6,724 nucleotides of DNA from an uncultured Collinsella sp. (GCA_900540995.1 UQHO01000057.1:1-6724); one strand, 5' to 3'. Shown: positions 1 to 6,545, numbered from the stretch's first letter. Notes: generated by a model not told the origin, from the letters alone. Numbers and translations are program-made.

Positions 1-1251
1 CGATCTTCTTGCGGGGGCGGGCCGCCCTCAGGCCTCGCCGCCGCCATTACGGCCGCACGCGCTGGCAAAAGCGTCTGCATCGTTGAGCGCGATGTCGCCT
101 GCGGCCTTAAGCTCCTTGCGACCGGCAACGGCCGCTGCAACCTCTCCAACGAATCGATTGATCCACAGCGGTATAACCACCCCGCATTCGTTGAATCCGT
201 TATGGGCCCCCGGCCCGAACAAGAGCTTATGGGTTTCTTCTCCTCGCTGGGCATCATGACAACCTCCGAGGAAGGCCGGCTGTACCCGCGCTCCCTTCGC
301 GCCGAATCGGTGCGCGACGCGCTTCTCAACGTTTGCGACCGCCTAGGTATCACCTTAATCTGCGGAGCCAACGTTGCCTCGGCGCACAAAGCTTCCGAAG
401 GCTGGGCACTCCAAATAGACCGTCCAGCGCGGGCGCTCAAGGCAAAAAAGCACGATGACCGAAAATCGGAGCTCCGCTCGCTTCGGAAAGCGCTCGCCGA
501 TGTCCCTCGCAAGAACGAGGCCCTGCAGGCACATGCCGTAATTATCGCTACGGGCGGCAACCCCACCGGTATCGCCGATACGTTTCGCCTCTCCCTCACT
601 TCGCTGCGTCCCATCCTCTGCCCCGTATCGGCAACGGTCGTTGGCGATCGGGCGGCACTCAAGACGTTGGATGGCCTGCGCGTCCGTGCCCGCTTGACGC
701 TCGCCCACAATCATAATGAGCTCTGGCACGAAGACGGTGAAGTGCTGTTTCGAACCTTCGGTATCTCGGGCGTCGCTGTCTTCAACCTCTCTCGTCGTAT
801 CCAGCACGGCGATACGATCCTGCTCGACGTTTTCCCCGACCTCTCCAAAGACGAGTTGCTCGATATGCTCAACCGGCGCGTTGAGCTGCTCGGCGGCTTT
901 TCGCCCCGCGATCCCCGTTGGCTCGACGGCATGCTCGCCCCGCAACTCTCCCGCGTCGTCTGCACAGCGTTCGAGCAGTGCCATCCAGGCTCCAACGATG
1001 TCATCCACCTGGTCTCGATCCTCAAACACTTTAAGTTGCTCGTCGAGGGAACAGCCGAGGAGCGCTCAGCGCAGGTCACGCGTGGTGGCATATCTGTCGA
1101 GAGCATCTCAACACCCAGCCTACGCGCGCGCAGCGTTGTCGACGCCCCGCTTTACGTCTGCGGTGAAGCGCTCGACATCGACGCCGATTGCGGAGGCTTT
1201 AACCTTGCGTGGGCCTGGATCTCGGGCATTCGCGCTGCAAGCAGCCTGTAG
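1..1251 (+). CDS. HI0933/BaiN-family FAD-dependent oxidoreductase (5' end outside window)
   Basis: Cytoplasmic flavoprotein of the HI0933/BaiN family (COG2081, often annotated 'aminoacetone oxidase family FAD-binding enzyme'); the true substrate is unknown. The frame is open from base 1, and the first ATG at 202 lies well inside the conserved fold, so the start is upstream of the window. Numbering residues from base 1: a glycine-rich FAD motif at 5-12, the ribose-binding acid E29 at the end of the second strand, the family signature LLATGNGRCNLSN at 38-50, a second dinucleotide-associated motif IIATGGNP at 181-188, the family block FRTFGISGVAVFNLSR at 250-265, and the C-terminal FAD-contacting segment CGEALDIDADCGGFNLAWAW at 387-406. 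The 416 codons seen are close to the family's usual 400-430, so only a few residues are missing. Oddities: non-hydrophobic residues and one extra residue at the first glycine motif, a lysine/arginine-rich insertion near 143-176, and no GSTGDGY-like loop after IIATGG. Family call is firm; function is not. Confidence 0.9.
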   Translation, partial: RSSCGGGPPSGLAAAITAARAGKSVCIVERDVACGLKLLATGNGRCNLSNESIDPQRYNHPAFVESVMGPRPEQELMGFFSSLGIMTTSEEGRLYPRSLRAESVRDALLNVCDRLGITLICGANVASAHKASEGWALQIDRPARALKAKKHDDRKSELRSLRKALADVPRKNEALQAHAVIIATGGNPTGIADTFRLSLTSLRPILCPVSATVVGDRAALKTLDGLRVRARLTLAHNHNELWHEDGEVLFRTFGISGVAVFNLSRRIQHGDTILLDVFPDLSKDELLDMLNRRVELLGGFSPRDPRWLDGMLAPQLSRVVCTAFEQCHPGSNDVIHLVSILKHFKLLVEGTAEERSAQVTRGGISVESISTPSLRARSVVDAPLYVCGEALDIDADCGGFNLAWAWISGIRAASSL

Positions 1252-1261
1252 CCGCGCAGTC

Positions 1262-1267
1262 TATAAT
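1262..1267 (+). promoter_or_regulatory. Lone TATAAT -10 box upstream of second oxidoreductase
   Basis: A perfect TATAAT lies just after the stop of the first oxidoreductase and 64 bases before the next start codon. No good -35 hexamer is seen: at 17-base spacing the hexamer is AAGCAG, and there is no TGn extension. A transcript from here would start near 1274, about 8 bases before the hairpin at 1282. It may be a weak promoter for the second oxidoreductase or chance. Confidence 0.35.
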
Positions 1268-1281
1268 CAAAAACGCATTCG

Positions 1282-1312
1282 GGCCGTCTGGGATACCGGA
1301 CGGCCTCTTTCT
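1282..1312 (+). terminator. Rho-independent terminator after first oxidoreductase
   Basis: Bases 1282-1291 (GGCCGTCTGG) pair with 1296-1305 (CCGGACGGCC) over 10 pairs, with one T-G wobble, around the loop GATA, followed by TCTTTCTT. The hairpin begins 30 bases past the upstream stop codon, as expected for an intrinsic terminator. The T run is interrupted by C, so termination may be partial. The second gene could then be fed by read-through, or the hairpin could act as a 5' stem-loop on a message starting at the TATAAT just upstream. Confidence 0.75.
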
Positions 1313-1319
1313 TGCCTCT

Positions 1320-1326
1320 AAGGAGA
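1320..1326 (+). promoter_or_regulatory. Ribosome binding site fixing the start at 1332
   Basis: AAGGAGA sits 5 bases before ATG 1332. The frame is open further upstream through the terminator and into the previous gene, so this site decides that the coding region begins at 1332. Confidence 0.85.
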
Positions 1327-1331
1327 CCTCG

Positions 1332-2972
1332 ATGATTGAAATCACCCAAGTCAACGCGTCGCTCGATGAAGCCGGCGATGAAAATGCCTGTCTCATTGTT
1401 GGCAAGCGAGTCGCCAAGCGCGTCCTACGTTGCAAGGACTCCGAGATCAAGTCCGTCGAGCTCCACCGCAAGTCAATCGACGCTCGCAAAAAACGAGACG
1501 TCCATTTTATCCTGAGCTTTCGTGTTGAGCTGACTAGTCCCCACCTCGAGCGAGAAGCGGTCGACAGCGTTGCCGAGCGTGACCGCTCGCGCGTACGCGC
1601 GATAGAAGACGATGAGCCTTCATTCCCCTCCCCCGCCTCCGACGCACCTCAAGAACGCCCTGTCGTTGTCGGCGCCGGATGCGCCGGCCTTTTCGCTGCG
1701 CTTACGCTCGCCGAAGCAGGTCTTAAGCCCTTGCTCATCGAGCGCGGCGACCCGGCATTTCGCCGCTCGCGGGCGATCGACCTCTTTCTAAAGGAGCGCA
1801 TCCTCGACCCCGAGAGCAATATCCAGTTTGGCCTGGGCGGCGCGGGGACTTTCTCGGACGGCAAGCTCAATACGGGAACCAAAAATCCCGCCCATCGCCT
1901 TATCCTCGAAACCTTCGTCGAGGCGGGTGCGCCCCGCGATATTCTGTGGGATGCCAAGCCGCACATTGGCTCCGACATCCTTCCCACGGTTGTCACCGCT
2001 ATATCCCAGCGCATCGAGCAGCTCGGAGGTATCGTCCGTTATCGAACGAAGCTCGTCGACATTCGCATCGACGCGTCTGGCGCCATCACCGGTATTGATG
2101 TCCAATCGTCCCAAGACGCCGCTTACGAGCCAATCGAGACAAAGCACCTCATCCTCGCCTGCGGGCATTCTGCTCGCGATATTTTTAAGCTCCTTAAGGA
2201 CCACAACGTGGCCCTCGCACAAAAGACCTTTGCCATGGGCGTTCGCATCGAGCATCCGCAGCGCGACATCGACCGAGCCCAATATGGAGCCTCGGCGGGA
2301 CACCCTGCCCTCGGAGCAGCCCCCTACAAACTTGTTGCCCATCTTTCCAACGGTCGCAGCGTGTTCTCGTTTTGTATGTGCCCCGGCGGACAGGTTGTTG
2401 CCGCCTCTTCAGAACCGTGCCATCTGTGCGTCAACGGGGCCAGTCTCAATGCCCGCGACGGACGCAACGCAAATGCCGCCCTGCTCGTTAACGTCACGCC
2501 AGAGGACCTTCCCAACGATGACCCGCTCGCCGGCATCGAGCTCCAGCGCGCCTGCGAGGCGGCCGCCTATCGCCTGGGCGGTTCCAACTGGAACGCACCG
2601 GCACAGCTCGTCGGAGATTTCCTCGCAGGACGTGCCAGCAAGGCGCCCGGAAAGGTAAAGCCCACCTATCCGCTCGGTGTGACCTGGACGGCAATTGACG
2701 AAGCCCTGCCGCAGCATATCGTCGAGTCGCTCCGCCTGGGACTTCCCCTACTCGGAAAAAAGCTACGCGGCTACGACCGCCCCGACGCCGTTCTTACCGG
2801 CGTGGAGACTCGTTCGAGCTCACCGGTCACTGTCACCCGAGACCGAACGTGCCATGCCGTGTCGACCCCAGGCCTCTACCCTTGTGGTGAGGGAGCTGGA
2901 TATGCCGGCGGCATCATGAGCGCGGCCACCGACGGCATCCGTTGTGCCGAAGCCCTGATCGCAGACCTCTAA
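1332..2972 (+). CDS. COG2509-type FAD-dependent dehydrogenase
   Basis: Complete 546-residue cytoplasmic flavoprotein of the COG2509 'uncharacterised FAD-dependent dehydrogenase' family; its substrate is not known and no function is assigned here. Residues 1-70 form the family's N-terminal domain, marked by RKSIDARKKRDVHF at 46-59. A variable linker near 75-108 leads to the FAD-binding motif VVVGAGCAGL at 111-120, with E137 as the expected ribose-binding acid. Further family blocks are DPESNIQFGLGGAGTFSDGKL at about 159-179, LILACGHSARDIF at 273-285, FCMCPGGQVVAASSEP at 347-362, ARDGRNANAAL near 374-384, and the C-terminal FAD segment LYPCGEGAGYAGGIMSAATDG at about 515-535. Length is normal for the family. 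An extra CxxC pair (C363, C366) follows the usual CMC. The start is set by AAGGAGA five bases upstream. It follows another flavoprotein on the same strand but is separated from it by a hairpin, so co-transcription is uncertain. It converges with uvrB downstream. Confidence 0.92.
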   Translation: MIEITQVNASLDEAGDENACLIVGKRVAKRVLRCKDSEIKSVELHRKSIDARKKRDVHFILSFRVELTSPHLEREAVDSVAERDRSRVRAIEDDEPSFPSPASDAPQERPVVVGAGCAGLFAALTLAEAGLKPLLIERGDPAFRRSRAIDLFLKERILDPESNIQFGLGGAGTFSDGKLNTGTKNPAHRLILETFVEAGAPRDILWDAKPHIGSDILPTVVTAISQRIEQLGGIVRYRTKLVDIRIDASGAITGIDVQSSQDAAYEPIETKHLILACGHSARDIFKLLKDHNVALAQKTFAMGVRIEHPQRDIDRAQYGASAGHPALGAAPYKLVAHLSNGRSVFSFCMCPGGQVVAASSEPCHLCVNGASLNARDGRNANAALLVNVTPEDLPNDDPLAGIELQRACEAAAYRLGGSNWNAPAQLVGDFLAGRASKAPGKVKPTYPLGVTWTAIDEALPQHIVESLRLGLPLLGKKLRGYDRPDAVLTGVETRSSSPVTVTRDRTCHAVSTPGLYPCGEGAGYAGGIMSAATDGIRCAEALIADL

Positions 2973-2991
2973 CGCACGAATTCCAGCGCGC

Positions 2992-3032
2992 AAAAGACGC
3001 ATGCCCCGAGCTCCGCAGGGAACTCGGGGCAT
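2992..3032. terminator. Shared hairpin terminator between the converging oxidoreductase and uvrB
   Basis: Bases 3001-3010 (ATGCCCCGAG) pair perfectly with 3023-3032 (CTCGGGGCAT). The loop can add a further TCC/GGA helix at 3012-3014 and 3019-3021 around GCAG. On the - strand the hairpin starts only 5 bases past the uvrB stop and is followed by TCTTTT (2997-2992), so it mainly serves uvrB. On the + strand the tail is a weaker ATTTCTT lying within the end of uvrB. It may work in both directions. Confidence 0.8.
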
Positions 3033-3037
3033 GTTCG

Positions 3038-5278
3038 CTATTTCTTAAACCGTGCACCTTGGCGTTTTCTGCCCGATGCGAACGTGGAACCCTTGCGGGC
3101 CTGCGAACGTAAGCGCTCAATCGTCTCGTCCTCAGACGCACCCTCGAGCATCGCCCGAATCTGAACGACGGCATCGCGCAGGCGCGCCGCCTCCTCAAAG
3201 TCCATGGCGGCAGAAGCGTTACGCATATCCTCTTCCATGGTTTCGACGATCCGCACAAGCTCGTCATGCGGCAGTTCTTCCAACTGCTCCGCAAGTGTCT
3301 GCTCGGGCGCCACCGTTTCCGGCACGCCACCCTCGCCCGACTCATCGGGCGTATAGAATGCGCCATGGCCAAGAGAGTCGCCCTTCGAGCGCCCCTTGGA
3401 ACCCACGGTTTTTTCGGCCTCGGCAATAAAACTTGAGATGTCGTTGATGGCCTTGCGCACCGTCTTGGGCACAATGCCATGCTCTTCGTTATATGCCATC
3501 TGAATCTCGCGACGGCGCTGCGTCTCCTCGATGGCCTCTTTCATCGAATCGGTCACAACGTCCGCATACATGATGACTTCGCCATCGGCGTTACGGGCCG
3601 CGCGGCCAATCGTCTGAATCAGCGAACGGCGGTTGCGCAAGAAGCCTTCCTTATCGGCATCGAGAATTGCCACCAGTGAGACCTCGGGAAGGTCTAGGCC
3701 CTCGCGAAGCAGGTTGATGCCAACGAGAACATCGATCTTGCCCTCGCGCAGCGTTCGCAGGATCTCGACACGGTCCATCGTCGCTGTATCGGAGTGCATG
3801 TAATTGACCTTAATGCCGGCATCAAGCAGATGGTCGGTCAGGTCCTCGGCCATGCGCTTGGTGAGCGTGGTCACCAGCACGCGCTCCTTGCGGGCAACGC
3901 GCTCGCGAATCTCGTCCTCAAGATCGTCAATCTGCCCACGAACCGGACGCACATCGATCTTGGGGTCGAGCAGACCGGTCGGACGAATAATCTGCTCCAC
4001 GTCGTTTTGGCTCACCCGCAGCTCGTAATCGCCCGGCGTGGCCGAAACATAGATAAACTGGGGTATCCTTGCCTCAAACTCATCGAAACGAAGCGGGCGA
4101 TTATCGAGTGCCGAGGGCAGGCGAAAACCGTGTTCCACCAGCGTTACCTTACGCGAGCGGTCGCCTTCATGCATGCCGCGGATCTGCGGCACCGTCACAT
4201 GGCTCTCGTCGATGATACAGAGCATGTCCTTAGGAAAGTAATCGATCAGGGTAAACGGCGGCTCACCCGGCTTGCGACCGTCCAGATGACGCGAGTAGTT
4301 CTCGATGCCGTTGCAAAAGCCCATCGTCTCGAGCATCTCAAGATCATAATCGGTGCGCTGCTGCAGACGCTGCGCCTCGAGCAACTTGTCGGTCGCCTTG
4401 AGCTCCGCCACGCGCTTCTCGCACTCTTCGCTGATCGATTTCAGAGCCGCCTTGACCTTCGGCTTCTCGGTCACGTAGTGCGATGCCGGCCATACGGGGA
4501 TGGCCTCGTACTCACGAAGCATCTCTCCGGTGACCTCATCGATCTCGGCAATCAGCTCGACCTCGTCGCCAAAGAACTCAAACCGCAACGGATGCTCGGC
4601 ATAAGGCGGATACACGTCGACAACATCGCCGCGCACGCGGAACGTGCCGCGTGCCAGATCATAGTCATTGCGATCATATTGAATGTCGATAAGTGCATGG
4701 ATAAAGTCATCGCGCTCGAGCGGCACCTTCTTGTCGACGTTTGGAGCCAGACCCGCATAGTCCTCAGGAGAGCCAATGCCATAGATACACGAGACCGATG
4801 CGACAACGATCACATCGCGTCGAGAGAGCAGTGACGCGGTCGCCTGATGGCGCAGCATCTCGACCTCTTCGTTAATCGAGGAGTCTTTCTCGATATATGT
4901 ATCGCTTTGCGGCACATACGCCTCGGGCTGATAGTAGTCGTAGTACGAGACAAAGTAGACCACAGCGTTGTTGGGAAAGAACTCTTTGAGCTCGCTCGCA
5001 AGCTGAGCGGCGAGCGTTTTATTGGGAGCCATGACCAGCGTCGGCTTCCCCAGGGCCTCAATAGTCTTAGCCATCGTGAAGGTCTTGCCCGAACCAGTCA
5101 CGCCCAGTAAAACCTGATAGCGATCTCCGTCCCTCACACCCTGCACAAGCGACTCAATGGCCTTAGGCTGAGAACCTGCAGGCTCATAAGGAGATACAAC
5201 CTTAAATGGCACCTCAGAGCCCTCAACGCCAAAACGTTTGAGCTCTCCTCCAACACGCTCAACTTCAAATTCCGCCAT
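3038..5278 (-). CDS. uvrB: UvrABC excision nuclease subunit B
   Basis: UvrB, the DNA-damage-verifying helicase-like subunit of nucleotide excision repair. It is loaded by UvrA, inserts a beta hairpin between the strands, and recruits UvrC for incision. All hallmarks are present in 746 residues: Walker A GVTGSGKT at 59-66, the damage-probing hairpin YYDYYQPEAYVP at 112-123, Walker B IIDESH at 355-360, motif YVSATPGDYEL at 410-420, motif V region GINLLREGLDLPEVSL at 520-535, motif VI QTIGRAARN at 555-563, and the C-terminal UVR domain that binds UvrC at about 666-711. It is longer than the usual 660-690 residues because of a 23-residue N-terminal extension before FKVVSPYEPAGSQP, a Gly/Ser/Glu-rich linker at 621-660, and a basic tail of about 35 residues after the UVR domain. 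The start is chosen for AGGAG five bases upstream. It lies 51 bases after the transglycosylase stop, and a hairpin follows 5 bases past its own stop. Confidence 0.98.
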   Translation of the reverse strand: MAEFEVERVGGELKRFGVEGSEVPFKVVSPYEPAGSQPKAIESLVQGVRDGDRYQVLLGVTGSGKTFTMAKTIEALGKPTLVMAPNKTLAAQLASELKEFFPNNAVVYFVSYYDYYQPEAYVPQSDTYIEKDSSINEEVEMLRHQATASLLSRRDVIVVASVSCIYGIGSPEDYAGLAPNVDKKVPLERDDFIHALIDIQYDRNDYDLARGTFRVRGDVVDVYPPYAEHPLRFEFFGDEVELIAEIDEVTGEMLREYEAIPVWPASHYVTEKPKVKAALKSISEECEKRVAELKATDKLLEAQRLQQRTDYDLEMLETMGFCNGIENYSRHLDGRKPGEPPFTLIDYFPKDMLCIIDESHVTVPQIRGMHEGDRSRKVTLVEHGFRLPSALDNRPLRFDEFEARIPQFIYVSATPGDYELRVSQNDVEQIIRPTGLLDPKIDVRPVRGQIDDLEDEIRERVARKERVLVTTLTKRMAEDLTDHLLDAGIKVNYMHSDTATMDRVEILRTLREGKIDVLVGINLLREGLDLPEVSLVAILDADKEGFLRNRRSLIQTIGRAARNADGEVIMYADVVTDSMKEAIEETQRRREIQMAYNEEHGIVPKTVRKAINDISSFIAEAEKTVGSKGRSKGDSLGHGAFYTPDESGEGGVPETVAPEQTLAEQLEELPHDELVRIVETMEEDMRNASAAMDFEEAARLRDAVVQIRAMLEGASEDETIERLRSQARKGSTFASGRKRQGARFKK

Positions 5279-5283
5279 GGATA

Positions 5284-5288
5284 CTCCT
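5284..5288 (-). promoter_or_regulatory. uvrB ribosome binding site
   Basis: Read on the - strand, AGGAG (within TTAGGAGT) stands 5 bases before the ATG at 5278. It supports the N-terminally extended start of UvrB over any internal start nearer the conserved domain. Confidence 0.8.
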
Positions 5289-5299
5289 AACTCATATAT

Positions 5300-5314
5300 C
5301 TGCAGTATACGCAG
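5300..5314 (-). promoter_or_regulatory. Candidate uvrB promoter -10 with overlapping small dyad
   Basis: In the 51-base gap before uvrB the - strand reads CTGCGTATACTGCAG. It contains TATACT (5 of 6 to the -10 consensus, at 5309-5304) flanked by the inverted arms CTGC/GCAG. At 17-base spacing the -35 position (5332-5327) reads TAGGAC, a poor match, so a promoter here would be weak or need help. A start near 5297 would leave a leader of about 19 bases containing the ribosome site. Confidence 0.35.
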
Positions 5315-5329
5315 GCGGCAGGCATAGTC

Positions 5330-5911
5330 CTATACGAACCGATCGGGATAGAGGGTCTTGTAGCGAACCCAGGCATTATTGACACGAATCAGATACGCCT
5401 GCGTCTCGGGAAAGGTGATTGCATTATGAAGCGACGTGTTCTGCTGCGCCCATCCGTCGACATTGCCCATACCGGCGTTATAGGCGGCAATGGCACTATC
5501 CGTCGACCCGTTGAAATAGGTCAGAAGATACGAGAGGTATGCGCAGCCAAACTCGATGTTCGTAGCGGGATCGTTAAGGTTGTCGGCTGAATACTCGTCA
5601 CCGTCGACAAGGCCCTTGGCGATCATATCCTGAGCAGTCACGGGCATCAGCTGCATCAATCCCTGAGCACCCTGATTCGATTCGGCCTTGGGATCCCAAT
5701 TCGATTCAGACTTAATGACAGCGCACACCAGATACGGATCCAGATTATGCGAAATACTGGATTGCTTTACATATGCCTCGTAGTCAATCGGATACAGCGG
5801 CTTAAAGAAAACAGCAGGAGCATACGAGTAAACGAATGAGATTAGGCCGAAGACAAAAACGGCAGCCAGCGGCATAAGGCGATACCACGTAAGGAAACGT
5901 GTCTTAGGCAT
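5330..5911 (-). CDS. Membrane-anchored soluble-lytic-transglycosylase-like protein (GH23)
   Basis: A 193-residue protein with a single hydrophobic segment at about 12-36, preceded by K3, R5 and R11. This suggests an uncleaved anchor or signal peptide that places the rest outside the membrane. The remainder is an SLT (goose-lysozyme-like, GH23) domain, which cleaves the MurNAc-GlcNAc bond of peptidoglycan to a 1,6-anhydro end. Visible motifs: AVIKSESNWDPKA at 64-76 with E69 as catalytic acid, GAQGLMQLMP at 81-90, a conserved NLNDPATNIEFGCAYLSYLL at about 111-130, AIAAYNAGMGNV at 140-151, and FPETQAYLIRV at 167-177. No LysM, SH3 or other wall-binding domain is present, so it is a minimal enzyme. 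Its start overlaps the coaE stop by 8 bases and has a perfect AAGGAGG inside the coaE end, so the two are probably translationally coupled. Likely role is wall remodelling; the exact substrate is inferred from the family. Confidence 0.93.
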   Translation of the reverse strand: MPKTRFLTWYRLMPLAAVFVFGLISFVYSYAPAVFFKPLYPIDYEAYVKQSSISHNLDPYLVCAVIKSESNWDPKAESNQGAQGLMQLMPVTAQDMIAKGLVDGDEYSADNLNDPATNIEFGCAYLSYLLTYFNGSTDSAIAAYNAGMGNVDGWAQQNTSLHNAITFPETQAYLIRVNNAWVRYKTLYPDRFV

Positions 5912-6545
5912 CGGCCTCCTCCTTATCCGCAGCGTCTATAAAACCATGGCATGCAAGCCATGAGTCAAGCTGCTCAAAGAGCGAATTATCGCCTGAGGCA
6001 TTATCAATCACCGTTGTAGCGAGATTGCACAGCGCAGACTCATCTGGCTGACAAGCAGAACGGGCATCGAAATCAGATGGCTCCATGCCACGTTGAATAG
6101 CGCGCTCGCGACGAACAGACAAAGGGGCGCTGATGACCAGAATTTCATCAGCCAAGCCAAATGCATCCTCAAAACCAGTCGGAGCAGAAACCTCGACCAC
6201 CGCAAAGGGATAACGGGGAGATGAAACCGTACAACAAACCGGATCGAGAATCCTAAGCGAAAGCTGTTCAATGAGAACGGGATGCACAATGCCATTGAGC
6301 CGTGCGACCGAATCAGGAGAAGCAAAAGCTCGAGAAGCGAGGATGTTGCGGCGAATGCCGCCATCCTCATCCAAAATGTCCCAACCGAATTCATCCGCGA
6401 GTGCATTGACGATATCAGAGCCCGGCACATACAGCGATTTTGCAAGCTCATCCAGATCGATTAGCATAGCGCCACGAGATTCGAAATAGCGGCAGGCAGT
6501 CGACTTACCCGAAGCAATATTGCCCAAGACAAATACGGTAAACAT
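5904..6545 (-). CDS. coaE: Dephospho-CoA kinase (divergent)
   Basis: Dephospho-CoA kinase, the final step of coenzyme A synthesis: ATP phosphorylates the 3' hydroxyl of dephospho-CoA in the cytoplasm. In 213 residues it shows the P-loop VLGNIASGKST at 6-16, IDLDELAKSLYVPG at 29-42 (family IDxD..a), the helix-ending HPVL at 88-91, LADEILVISAP at 131-141 (the usual 'ADEVLVV' strand), the lid RRERAIQRGM at 145-154 and RSACQ at 162-166, and TTVIDNASG at 177-185. The length is normal. It is divergent: the P-loop has N where GG is usual, and the usual PLLFE after the central strand reads APTGFED. I chose ATG 6545 because GGAGG lies 5 bases upstream. A TTG directly before it (6548) would leave only 2 bases. 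The last codons carry the transglycosylase ribosome site. Neighbourhood with uvrB agrees with actinobacterial gene order. Confidence 0.9.
   Translation of the reverse strand: MFTVFVLGNIASGKSTACRYFESRGAMLIDLDELAKSLYVPGSDIVNALADEFGWDILDEDGGIRRNILASRAFASPDSVARLNGIVHPVLIEQLSLRILDPVCCTVSSPRYPFAVVEVSAPTGFEDAFGLADEILVISAPLSVRRERAIQRGMEPSDFDARSACQPDESALCNLATTVIDNASGDNSLFEQLDSWLACHGFIDAADKEEADA
5918..5924 (-). promoter_or_regulatory. Ribosome binding site for the transglycosylase inside coaE
   Basis: On the - strand AAGGAGG lies 6 bases before the ATG at 5911. It is a full anti-16S match placed in the codons for the Asp-Lys-Glu-Glu-Ala end of CoaE. Ribosomes finishing coaE (stop 5906-5904) sit on this start, so coupled translation is likely. 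Confidence 0.85.

Noticed and set aside
202..204. ATG at 202 as the start of the first oxidoreductase
   Set aside because: The FAD motif, the ribose-binding Glu and the GNGRCNLSN signature all lie upstream of it in the same open frame.
355..1029. Antisense frame of 224 codons within the first oxidoreductase
   Set aside because: Shadow of a well-conserved coding frame; no domain, and no ribosome site that I could support.
1209..1331. Upstream extension of the second oxidoreductase to 1209
   Set aside because: It would overlap the previous gene and translate the terminator hairpin; ATG 1332 has a good ribosome site and fits the family's N terminus.
1828..2658. Same-strand frame of 276 codons inside the second oxidoreductase
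   Set aside because: Its composition is Ser/Pro/Arg-rich as expected for an out-of-frame read, and the correct frame has family motifs throughout.
3794..4834. Long open frame of 346 codons antisense to uvrB
   Set aside because: It lies wholly within a textbook uvrB with every motif intact, its translation shows no recognisable domain, and long antisense frames are common opposite GC-rich genes.
5334..5347. GAAC-N4-GTTC LexA box near the uvrB start
   Set aside because: Only the GAAC half is present; the second half reads GGGA.
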